This document shows positions 48,760-60,281 of a stretch of DNA of 64,000 nucleotides, piece after piece (the first letter of the stretch is position 1; every line of letters begins with the position of its first letter). Origin of the DNA: Climacium dendroides. Lineage: Eukaryota; Streptophyta; Bryopsida; Hypnales; Climaciaceae. The notes beneath the pieces were generated by a model. That model did not search any database. It was not told the DNA's origin and saw only the letters and a program-made list of their open reading frames with translations. The stretch spans positions 8,870,047-8,934,046 of the forward strand of contig OX467087.1 of the NCBI GenBank assembly GCA_950106755.1, in the 5' to 3' direction. The position numbers and the translations under genes are program-made.

Positions 48760-49252
48760 TGTCACTCACGAGCTTCCTGATTCACATCTATCTCTAGGTA
48801 CTCGCATCTGAAATCGACCAAAAAAATCTTTAACGTGTTGGTGATAGCTCGTGAGAATGGTGCTTCCCAACATTCAGGTCTGCACTGAAGACCTAAATAA
48901 CTGATCCGCAAGATATTTGCAGCAATTTCTATCAAGAGAATCGAATGACCAAACTAAAGTTACCCCTTGGCCCACAAATTGCTAATGCTCGAGAACTCGA
49001 AGGGTTCAAAGAGAACCTTGTTTTTTCCCCTACCTAAACCCTAACCCTAATTTAGCAATTGGACGAAGTCTCGGAATCCAGTTTCCAGATACTTCTTTGA
49101 AACCTGCGCATATCTCTTTCAGTTATTTCTGCAATGATATTTCGTTCACGTTCTTCTTAATTCGAGTAGTGCACGGCGGTTTAACTTTCGCTTGGATTGA
49201 CGTTGCAAATCTACTAAACCCTCCGCAGGAAGATTGACGAGTATTCGTTATC
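48760..49252. promoter_or_regulatory. Bidirectional promoter region, HISN7 / CYP18-1
   Basis: About 490 bp separate the two head-to-head start codons. AAACCCTAACCCTAA, a double telo-box, lies at 49036-49050, and further AAACCCT-like sequence is nearby (ACTAAACCCTCCG at about 49215). Shared regulation is plausible but not shown. Confidence 0.6.
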
Positions 49253-51291
49253 ATGGTGATTTTCTGACCCTCTATCTCGCGTTGAGTTGTTTGTAGAGTC
49301 GAGATTTGTTCATTGATTGGGGATCAAATTGTCGATGTAAGATTTGGAACTGAAGTGTCGATGTACGCTTGATTTTGGGGTTTCTGCTGCTTTACAGTCG
49401 GTAACATTGCATACGAATGTGGGGGAGATTAAGTGTGAGATTTTCTGCGACGAAGTTCCGAAAGCTGCTGAGGTACAGGAGTTCACTACCATCCCCTGCT
49501 TGTGTATGACAGTCGTTTCTTGATAACTTTAAAGATATTACTCGATTGCCCCTTCATTTTTCTCAATCGATTTCTTGTATTGTAAATTGTAAACCCTGTA
49601 CCAGAATGGTTGGCAACCTGAAAGGTTTGGAAAGTTTTTGTTACGCACTCTTGTGATAAGAATTGTAACTCCTAGGGCTGTCAAGAGGTGCACGACAAAT
49701 TGCTCTGATTCTTATGAGTAATATTCGTGCATGTGCAGAACTTTCTTGCGTTATGTGCGAGTGGATATTACGATGGCACGATCTTTCACAGGAATATTAA
49801 GGGGTTTATGATTCAAGGTGGAGATCCTACGGGCACCGGGCGAGGCGGCACCAGTATATGGGGGCGCAAGTTTAACGACGAAATCCGTGAGTCCTTGAAA
49901 GTGAGTGTGGTATCAAATCTGACAAACATGTAATTTAAAAAAGAATCACAACAGTCAATGAATAAGACCAGATTAGGCTTGAAATTCGCTTGAGGTCCCT
50001 GGGCTTCTGCTACAATGATGTGGTTTAGGGTTTAAGGCGTTATTCAGATCAGCCTTAGCTTTGAACTTCCAATTTCTTGTATTTTTTGTGCTGCCTTTTG
50101 CTGATGCTAAGGTAGAGGATATGAAAACTGTTAGGGACCTTACCAAATGCACCTCATCTAAGCTTACTCTTACTCTTGTTTGGCCTTCAATTAGCAAGTG
50201 GTGTAAGCTAGACTTGGATAAATGTCTATGACCACAGATCATTGAATGGAAATGAAGTTATCTTCTTTCGCTTGTAGTGGCCCGAAACGTCCCACTTTGA
50301 ATGATTGCATAAAAAATTCATACATAGTGATAAAAATTTGGTTCTTGTCCAAAGTAGTCTCTTCGCAGCTTTGCACATCTTTTAAGAATCACACTCATAC
50401 TTATGTGAAAACATGCTTAAAGTGATAGAAATAATATCCTCTTCATTTCCTGATCATTTCATGGTAACCTTAGTGAGTTCGGTGTACCTTCACTGATCAT
50501 TTCTCAGACATTGAGTTTTACAGCTTCTGGCGGTATTGGTGAGTTTGCGTTCGTGCATGTTAAGCTGCTGATTTCAATCTTGGTTCGCACAAGGTCCTAA
50601 TGGTTTCTGTTTTTTTCGTTGCAGCACAATGCAAGGGGTGTATTGTCCATGGCCAACAGTGGACCAAATACGAATGGAAGCCAATTCTTTATGACATACG
50701 GAAAGCAACCTCATCTCAACGGACTTTACACAATTTTCGGTCGTGTGATTCACGGACACGAAGTCCTGAACGTGATGGAAAAGGTATGCCTAATGAGAAC
50801 CATCATATACCTACTGGAACGCATTCAGCGTAGAAAATTGTCAAGCACTATAGACCTTGAAATTCTCTGTTTTGAGGTCTGTATTAACCCCATAAGTGCC
50901 CAAGCTAAAAAATAAAAAGTCCACTTTGGATGCCACTTGTCGACTGTAGTAACTCTTTCAGCATAGTTTTATTATTCAAGTATGTAGGTATGATTTCTTC
51001 TTTCTATTGTTATTTTATGTTACCCTCCTTAAGCTTCATAAATTATTTATTTTAACTCATTTGAGCACTTAGGGTTAAGGATTTGATGATCTGATGAGAG
51101 AACTCGGGAAGATTTGGTGTTCGCTATCTTTATGAGCGTCCAGTAACTTGTATGCTGTCATGATCTGTGCGGTTTCTCGTCATTTATGATGCTGTGGTTT
51201 GTTGCAGACACCGATAGGACCAGGGGACCGGCCTCTTGCAGAGATTCGTCTAAATCGGGTCACAATACATGCTAATCCATTAGCTGGGTAG
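49253..51291 (+). CDS. CYP18-1: Cyclophilin, single-domain (CYP18-1 / PPIL3 type)
   Basis: Peptidyl-prolyl cis-trans isomerase; PPIL3 orthologues are spliceosome-associated. Exons 49253-49255, 49398-49472, 49739-49900, 50625-50783, 51208-51291; 483 nt, 160 residues, the same as the Arabidopsis CYP18-1 length I recall. The first coding exon is just ATG (ATG|GTGATT), joined to [15 protein letters not shown]. Active-site region: [20 protein letters not shown] with the catalytic Arg, and [19 protein letters not shown]. The CypA Trp121 and His126 positions are His and Tyr ([10 protein letters not shown]), as is usual in the PPIL3 group. It ends [11 protein letters not shown]. It is divergent with HISN7 and convergent with the kinase gene. 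Confidence 0.95.
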
Positions 51292-52358
51292 AAACAGTGT
51301 CTGCATTGCTTCTTCGGTAGTTTGAATTGGAAGTTTTAGTAGCTTAGCTTAACTTTTAGACGAATGAGTTTTTGTCCCTTCGTAGGAAACTGGTTCTCTG
51401 CAAAGGTTTTTTAATTTTGTATCAGCTCTGAGCTTGTAATTTTTTCGACTTAATGTTTCCACACGCTATTCTTTACGATGGAATATGATCAAGAACTCTT
51501 GTTCACATGACTGCTTGCTACCCAGGAGCCCTTGCTTACCTACTAGTGAGTTCGATGTAGCCGTGATTGTTGAGGTCTTATTTCTGATGTGACTTATTTG
51601 GAACAATTTGGTCCATTGAGTCACTTCACTAGCTTGTGTATAAGATGACCTGGTGCCTAACGCTGAACATGCTGAAGTGCTGGGCCTCTGTCGAGGCATT
51701 AGTGCCAAACTTTCCTTGTAACTTCAAATTGCAAGAAGCATTTCAAACATTTAACTCCTGCACATTCGCATTCATTTCGCATGGCCAATGGAGAAATTGT
51801 CACTAACTCACAACCTAATATTAACCCTTAAACGTCGGGCTGGTGACCGTGGAAATCAGCCGGTTTGGAAGCGTGTGACATCATCTAGTTTAAAAAAACC
51901 AAAAATAATCATTGGGAATCAAACTACTGTACTGTAGAAGATTTCCTTTCCACCCGTAATTCCGAGGATGAATAATTGCATTTCTGTCCTACACAGGAGA
52001 ATTCATTTGTCATTCATCGGACGCCAGACGTCCGCGTCGACCTTCAAGGGTTAATAGATTAAATTTCAGAATGAGTTGTTGAACTGCTCATCCACATGCT
52101 TGGTGGGATTGTTGATTTGATAATTATCCTCATGGTCATTAATCTTGCTATGAATGACTGCTGTGTGTACAAGGCCACATCTCCAGATTAGAGAAAACTA
52201 AAATGTCGATACTGGAAGGTTAGCAGTCTGGTACATAATCAAATAGAAGAACTACTTAGATCTCTTTCCTCTAGTAAATACCAAAATTTTCTGTAAGCAA
52301 GTGCAACTGAGCTTAAGTAGCAACGCTAATACGTGACGTTAAGTAGCAGCGTTAATAC
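51292..52358. other. Spacer between convergent CYP18-1 and STY-kinase genes
   Basis: This contains the presumed 3' UTRs of both genes and a full-length TTAACCCTTAAAC-family element (51821-52054). No coding ORF was recognised. Confidence 0.65.
51821..52054 (+). mobile_element. Small foldback/MITE, family TTAACCCTTAAAC, copy 2
   Basis: It begins TTAACCCTTAAACGTCGGGC and ends GACCTTCAAGGGTTAA, with the sub-terminal GGACGCCAGACGTCC. It is 234 bp, colinear with copy 1 at 8634-8864, and non-coding. The terminal inverted repeat is about 13 bp and imperfect. Confidence 0.8.
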
Positions 52359-55300
52359 TTAAAGGCCTGGTGAGCGCTTGAATGCTGCAAATAATCCTGC
52401 AAGTTTTTTGTCTTTATTTCTCCTAAGACCTTCTGCATCACGATTCACCTGCTCCACATAGCCACGGCCACAAATTATCATGAGGCATGGACTAAACACC
52501 TTTTGTAACTGATTACCAAAATCTTCATATCTGAAAAAACTGCAAAATTTCAAGATAATGGCAGTTTTTCAGACAACCATCTGGAACCTCAAATCTAAAT
52601 TCCCTAGCCATTGGAGCTCTGTGCAATTGGATGTCATGATTTTGGAGTGTTGAAACATGCCATTTTAACGAATATGACCATCATTCAAAAGGTAGCCCAG
52701 GTGGTTTGGGTCAAAACCTCTGAACATAGAAATCAAGCAAATGGTGGAAACCTTGAGGAAACTTCGCATGCAAACCTGTTTCAGGGCGTCCTCGAGCACA
52801 CCAGTTATTTCTGAGAAATCCGGCCTTTCTTTTGGGTCTGTTTTCCAGCAGCGTTGTAGTAGCTCGTTCAGTGTTGGATCTATGTTCTCGGGAATGATTG
52901 GTCTCAAATCCTGGAATACCCAATCCATAAATAATTTTATACAAGTCAGCATTTGAAAGATTCTTGAACGAACGGGGTGATTATCTATCAGACAAATGCA
53001 AATTGCAGAACCGAAAACAAAGAGTACCTTCTTGACCACACCAACTGCAGCCTGAAGAGGAGTAAGGTCTTCGTATGGAACCTGAACAAGAGTTTGTGTA
53101 AAATGTGGAATTATAAACCCATCATCGTCATCGGTCATTTCTCAGGATTAGCTCAATCTAAATCCGTCCGCACTCTAACTGTGAGACAGGCTAGGCCACA
53201 AGCGCAAGCAGTATTGTTGACAAAAACAGCATTGGGATGTTTCAACCTCCCAATTAGCTGAAACCACTGTTGTTACTGGTATCACTTTTTTTCAATACTA
53301 TACATCAAGGTACCAAACTGGTAAGCATGTCCGGGAGGGTATTAGTTCTTTTTTTCCAATGTTATGCATGCAAGTATAAAAACAATTCAAATTAAATTGA
53401 AAATGTTATACTCGCCTGGTTTGGCATTACTGAAGACCACTTTTCATAGTGCTCAGTATTGCATACGCTTGGTCACAACTAACATTCCGATGCTGTTGTT
53501 TTATTTATGATTATTCCAACACTCAGGACAAATTTCGTTAAGAGCCATTGACAAACATCAACTTGAGATACCTCACTTTTATTATTCTGTACATACTAAA
53601 TATATGCCAATGACCGTGGCCATACCTGTCCTGTTAGTAGCTCCCAAAGTACAATGCCGAAGCTGTAAACATCCGCCTTGTTATCATAAGGTTTGTGCTC
53701 TATAACCTGGCGAGCAGATGTCAGGAGTCATAAACCCACATTCAAATATCTTTCTGTAATTTATAAGCAAACACTGTTTCGTTAACAGTACTACGTTTCT
53801 CAACATGCCAACTAGTTTGTTAAATTAGTGGAGTTCAACGACTCTGGCACCTTTCAGGGTACGCGTCTGGCCTATGTCTAGTTTTTGGTTCTATTTTTTA
53901 GGACTTTGTGTAGACGAATGTCACAGTTATTCACTCGAATTGCGAAGAGTTAATAAATTTGACAGATCAGTTCAGGTAGTAATCATAGACAGCATGCATT
54001 GCCTGGTAATAACAATATTTCATGGAAAAAAAGACGATCTAGGTAGAACCATACTAACCTCAGGAGCCATCCACCGGTAAGTGCCTGTCTCTGCTGTCAT
54101 GATGCCCGACTGTGCTTGCACTCTCGCTACACCAAAATCAGCCACCTTGACCACCTGAAATCAATCCTCCATGAAACTCAACTAGTGTCAGTGGCTGTCT
54201 AGAGGTTTTGTATAAGGTAAGAGGTGCTAAATTAAAACAGTAAAACCATCTTAAATTAACATAAAGATACGTACATATTGGAGAATCATTCAATAGTGGG
54301 ATTGCACTACTGAGACTTGGGAACTGTTTTTAAGCATATATGTCGACCGAAGAGTCAATCAAAGGAAGAATTATTGAAGGTCACAGGGCATTGCTTACCT
54401 CATTCTCGTCCATAAGTAGGTTCGATGCTTTTAAGTCACGATGTATGATTTTGTTCTGATGAAGGTAGTCCATCCCCTTGGAGACATCAATGGCCACTCG
54501 CAGAAGCATTGGCATCTTCAAAGCTGCCTTTTGCTGGTGCAAGTAGTCATACACACTCCCACCAGACATGTATTCTGCATGCGATTCATGCAGACAACTT
54601 AACAAAACATTAAACCTTAAAGACCTAAACCCTGGAGCTACGTAGGTACAGCATTAAACAAAAGTGAATCACACTCATCTGATGCCTTGCGTCACATAAA
54701 TCAAAATGTGCAGTATTGTAGGGAATATTATTCATTCAATAGTTGGCACAAGCAGTCCTAGTTTTCCTTTGAAATCTCGGTCGCATGCAGACTTTGGTTT
54801 AGGATACCTGCATAAAACTTCACCAATTGATCGATATCATGGAAAACTGACAATTAATATATAATCAACACTCTAATGACGATCGAGGACATTCAATTGA
54901 ATTAGAGATATACCTGTGACAATGCAGAAATTGGGGGGCTTTGTGCAAGCGCCAATGAACTGCACAATATTCTTGTGCCTCACTTTCCTGCACAAGTTCA
55001 CGTCGGACTTCAGCCCAATCTGGCTGCTTTTACAGAAACTAAGGCACATCCATCAAATTGAAGGTGAGACTGGCATGCTAGAGATAATTAATATAATATA
55101 ATTTAGGAGTGTTCCATTACTGAAAGTTCTCTCGAGCGAAAAGCTGCACATTACCGCATGACAAACACTTCTTGTTGAAATTCTTGCCTCATGCTTTCGT
55201 TCATCCGCTCTGCCTTGAGAACTTTGATGGCCACATCTTGACCACAATAGCTACCTTGATATCTATTCATTCAAGGGATTGACTAACTTATACTCGTCAG

Positions 55301-58300
55301 CTTCAAATCAAGTCATGCAAAGGTTCACATTACATTTAATTCCCCAGATTGGCTTTATTAAATACTTAGAATTCGACAATTGCTAAACTGGGCCCGAATG
55401 TACTAACTATTAATATACGAAGTGAATGCACAGAGTTGTCACTCAAGGAAAGTAAAGACTCGTAGAAAAACACTACCCTTAAGTTTCATAATTATATTCT
55501 TTATCAATACAACTGCGTACCCCTTAAAAAACCTCCTGCACATGGGGTAAGAAATGTGAAAGTAATACATGTCTAGCATCCACCAACTGAAGGTGAAATT
55601 ACGGTAAATTAAGTTATACATAATGAAGTGCAGGCACATTCACCACTCCATAATTTAATTGAGGGACATCCTGGTAAAGAATGTAATGTTGCATCCACCG
55701 TTGCTAGAATAATTAGGTCAGCTGAATTATGCCACGATGCTTACCATTTACTAGCTTAATCCTGTCCACTTTTCTCTAAATTTTCTAACTAAATGGAATA
55801 GTTCACAAGATACTTACAAATCTCCAGAAGAGCCAGTTTTGACCTTGCCGACGAACTTTAACTGGCTACTATCAATTTCCCAATCATCTGGGCCACTCGA
55901 ACCTGCTTCTGGTGTGATCCGTTGACTGTCGTTAAGGTCAGGAAGAGGGGCGTGCTCAGGAGCTGGCACTGACCCAGCGCTCAACATTGCAGGCTGAACA
56001 TCAACATCAATATTGCACAGGAGCAAGTTAGAGCCTACTTACCTATCACTGGGTTTCCTGTTTTTCACATGTTTTCATTGTCTACCTCATATTAAAGAAC
56101 TGCATGGTCACCGTAACCATTTTCAGATGTTTGGGATAGTTTTACACCCAAAAGGGTTGTAAACCTTAAACCCTAAAACCCTAAATGAACGACGTTTTGG
56201 ACTTTGGAGACTGTTCACTGAAAAATGTATGCTTAAACATGTTCCCAAATTTGCAAGTTTGCTGAAAAACATTGCTCAAGCATGTACCACAATCATGTTG
56301 CTCAAGCATGTACAAAAACGATGCATGTAGCTAAACTGCTAAAGACGTAACTGAAAAAACGTTGCTAAACCTTCAAAATTCTAGATATATTGATCGTACG
56401 TAATCCAGCACTTGCAGTTCGAAAGTAATGTTCAGTGAGGTTGTGAAAGAGATTAAAAAAGGATCACTGCATCACCTCCATAGTTGAAAGTGCCTCGAGA
56501 AGAGCCTGCTTCACATCTTCAGTATCCTGAACAACAGGAGATCGATTCAAGTTGATTGATTCGTGAACAAGCTAGAATCGTAATTATTTAAATGACGTTC
56601 GTAACGATCCAGGCATACAGCTTCTTTTCCGGATGCAAGATCTATCAGAAAGCCCTGCAAAGAGCGCATAGAAAGTAAACAGAAACAGCTCATAGTAAGT
56701 AATTCAGTTTTCATTAAAACTGAATTACCCCTCATCATGAGGCGCTTAAGATTGGGAAGCATCTCCATATGATCCAAGTGGTTATAAAACTTCAAGTCGA
56801 TCTTCAGTTTCAATCCTTAGAATGATAATAAAAATGATTGAATTTTCTTGAGGAGCTTAAGATTGGGAGGTCTAGATCATTCTCCATCTTCAGGTGCTTA
56901 TAAAATTTTGTACGTACTTCTCTCCACATATCTATTCCGATTTAACAGTTCAGTGCAATTTTAATTTAAATAGTTGAAACAGTTGGAGGCTTTTACCTTT
57001 GTAGGCCAGCCATCTACCACGAAAACGTCGAGGGAATAGCCGTCAGTGGTTGAGAAGACGTGTGCTTCTCGAATGTTCAGCCCCACATCTGCAAGCAATG
57101 CTGACAACTAAACCAACAAAGCACAGAATTATTATGCATTGTTTGAATAGATTCGGATTCCTCAGTATACGTACAACTATCCAAATTTTAGAGCTTTGTG
57201 CACAACTTGAAAACACAATTTTGGAGCTCTGAAACACAACATTTTAACAAATACGACCACTCCTTTGATATGAGAGGATGATGTTTGATTATTGAAGCTC
57301 AACCGACCGGCCTGCCACAGCACTGACAGTATGCCACATTTAACTACTTCTGGACTTTTGAAAGTCCAAAATTAATAATGGTCATCGGTAGAAAAGAAAA
57401 CGGTCATGAAGAGATAATGCAAAACATCGAGTGATCAATACAAAACATTGGGAGATCTATACAAAAATCCGGAGATCTCACGATGCTTTGTCCAGAATTC
57501 ACTGAATAGTTAAATGTGGCATCAGTGATATTCAAGTCCTTCAATTACTATCTTTTGAATAGCAAATCCTCAATCTTAAATAAAGTTAATACCACATTTA
57601 GGATACTGGGAACAAGCTTGCAAGTTTAGAGCGCACTGTAGAGCCTGAGGTTTTTTTGGACGCTTGAACAGTTTGACAATTTGGATCCATACCCCCATAA
57701 TAGCATCATAACTAACAGCACCACCCCATTTTGTGCATTTGAATACTGGTGACAATAAACTGGGACTCCTTCGACTTCAGACTTGATTAAGACTCTGCAC
57801 ACCTGACTCAGAAGTTTGGGTTTATCGGTGCTTGAGATCGTAACTTCATGCACTACCAGGTTTGCCACATACGTCGAACTGCATCCCATAATCCCCGTCG
57901 GGGCTGATGTTAGTGCTTCCTCAAGCGGAGTCAGAGCTTCAACAAGCAACTATTTTGAGCAGCGTAGCTGTATTGTCAACACCCACACCATCATCCATGG
58001 CAGTATTAATCCTTAACGCAGAATGCCATGGCCATATAATTCAAGCCATGCCAATGGAGGATCGGACTTTTGAAGCTATGAGGCAGATTCTCGTTGATTG
58101 AGAGGAGGATTACGATTGCAACCCACTGGATGCTGGACTCTTTTGATTGTACTTATATCCCATGCGTCTAAAGAATTTGAACGCTTAGAAGATATGAAAC
58201 CAAAGTGTACAAAGCTAGATCAAATTAAGTGCAGTGCAGAGTCTGGAAGTCTAAATTTTTTGGATTGTATGATCTTTTAGCATATGTACCTTTGAGAATT

Positions 58301-60281
58301 CTGGCTACCCTCTTCAGTCCGATCTGCAGAACTGTTGACTTCTGAGGCCGATGCTTCTTGGTTGGGTGACGACTCCAGAGGCGAGAGTTGCAGTCTGCAA
58401 TCATGGTGTTATTAAATAAGACCAGGCCGGTTTAATTGAAAGGTTAATAGACACGACTACCTCCTGCTTACTACTCTATTGCCGTTTGAAATCCTGTAAA
58501 GCCACTCTCATGTACGTCAATACATGAACGGAAAGCATATTGCGATCATTTTAACCAGCTAGCTAAAGGAAAATGTCAAATACGTACTTAAGCTTGGACA
58601 TTGGAGGATCATCCACAGCTTCATCAGGAAGAGATGGCTTATCTGAGATGGGTTCTGCGGAACTAGTCCGAATCTGCCAAAAAGATTTAAAAACTTGAAT
58701 ATGAAACTCGTTAATTGATCAACACAAGAAAGTACGTAATCCGAAAAGGCAGCATCGAGTAATGACCTCGATTGGCTATGACTGGACGCACTGCCGATGA
58801 GTCGATGGAAAGATTGACTTGATCTACCAAATAACTGGATGCACTTAATGAACTGTGAGTTAAGGTTCGTGAGAGAATTGCTGCATCACGTACAGGAACT
58901 GCACGGACATGGAATACCGCCTTGCTTTCGGAGACCTTGACCTCCTCAAGAAGCCGCTTGTGAATGAGAACATCATCTGCCCTGTCAACGTGCACATATA
59001 ATGCGTACCTGCGGACATATATAAGCCAACAAGAACATCTGGAATTTTCAGTAGAATCGCTAGAATGTAGCAAATCTCATGATTGATGCCATTGATTCAA
59101 TCTTCCTCTATCCACGATTGCCACATGGTCCGATCGAAAGCAGAAAGTATCTCATACAATATGAATCCAAACTGAAAGTAAGGATTCACTAATATGAATT
59201 CAATTAGAAAATTTCTACTGTAAGCCATCATACATTCCTAACAAATTCAAGCTGCAGTCATGCTAACTCATCTTCGACATGCACAATTAGTAACTCCCAT
59301 GCTGTAAATTTTCTGCATCGAACTACATACTAAGACTGACTTACAGTCACTGGTTCAATTCTCATGATCGACTCAGTCCCTCAAGGACCGACGATTCATG
59401 ATTTCAAAATGAACAATTTAATTGATAATAATGTGGAGATCGAATATAATTTGGATCGAACCAAATTCTATATCACCGGTATCAATGATGAACATTGCAT
59501 GTGTTGGTCAAATTAAAATTGTAATAGTACACGACAAAGTCTTCATGTGACCAGCCTCCTCAAAACTGCAAATTAACAAAGACATGAGCACAATTTGGGA
59601 CCCTCTTCCTTCAAAGGTTATCACCCTAACTTGCTCTCTCACTGGGATATTGATCTTAATGCTCAACGGTTCTACCAACTTTGGTAATGTAATGTAATCA
59701 GCATTGACTGATGGATGCTAGCTCCACATTAATTTGAACAGTCAAACTAAAAACTGAATCTAGTTACGCTAGCTCCAAATCAATGCGTGAGAACCTATAG
59801 TAGGGTTTATGTTATGCCTGTGACTAATGGTGATGTTTTGGATCTGCATGCATTACCATGAGACAGTCACCCCAAACCAAACAACATGAGGAACGGTATA
59901 CACACCTAATTAGTCTAATCAGAAGGCAAAATCAAGAGAAACTGACTGAAAATAGTATGTATTTAAGCGGGTATTGTTAATCCAAACAATTGATTGCAGT
60001 TTCCAATTGTACGTTTAAGTCACTCAAGCGGAGAGGATTTGTTAACTGAGAAGAAAGGGAGCTTACTTTCTAATGACGTTGAGGATGAGTGCACTGACTT
60101 ACCGAGTGGGAAGCCGTTCAAAGTGACTGTGAAGCTCTTCAGCAAATGCAGGCATTGCCAGAGCTTCCTCACGATCCCGCAGCTCCCACAGAATGCTCTC
60201 ACACACCTCTTTCTTTTTCTGCTTCCGCTGCGCATTCAACGCCATCTTTGTACTAGTCTTCTTGCCCTTGAAATCCACCAT
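52359..60281 (-). CDS. ACT-domain Raf-like Ser/Thr/Tyr kinase (STY8/17/46 group)
   Basis: Cytosolic STY kinases in Arabidopsis phosphorylate chloroplast preproteins; ligand sensing by the ACT domain is inferred. Exons (minus): 60103-60281, 58792-59008, 58588-58673, 58461-58493, ~58309-58394, 57803-~57936, 56997-57107, 56476-56526, 55818-55993, 55155-55262, 54914-54987, 54399-54574, 54059-54154, 53626-53706, 53028-53081, 52776-52910, 52359-52448; about 628 residues. N terminus: Lys-rich, then [20 protein letters not shown] as in STYs. ACT domain about 218-281 ([40 protein letters not shown]). Kinase about 345-600: [47 protein letters not shown]. The tail is [14 protein letters not shown]. The junction between exons 5 and 6, the donor of exon 2 and the 33-nt exon 4 are uncertain. 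The rest joins in phase. Confidence 0.88.
59384..59445 (+). repeat. Intronic dispersed repeat, CCCCTAAAGGACC family, copy 3
   Basis: CCTCAAGGACCGACGATTCA then TGATTTCAAAATGAACAATT lies in intron 1 of the STY-kinase gene. It is closest to copy 1 at 16838 (GGACCGAGGATTCATGGTTT...). The edges are uncertain. Confidence 0.55.

Noticed and set aside
48765..48765. Start two codons further upstream for HISN7 (MTMSV)
   Set aside because: The codon is GTG; ATG at 48759 is the natural start.
56160..56190. TTAAACCCTAAAACCCTAAA in the STY-kinase gene
   Set aside because: It looks like a telo-box but lies inside an intron in the middle of the gene, so no promoter role is supported.
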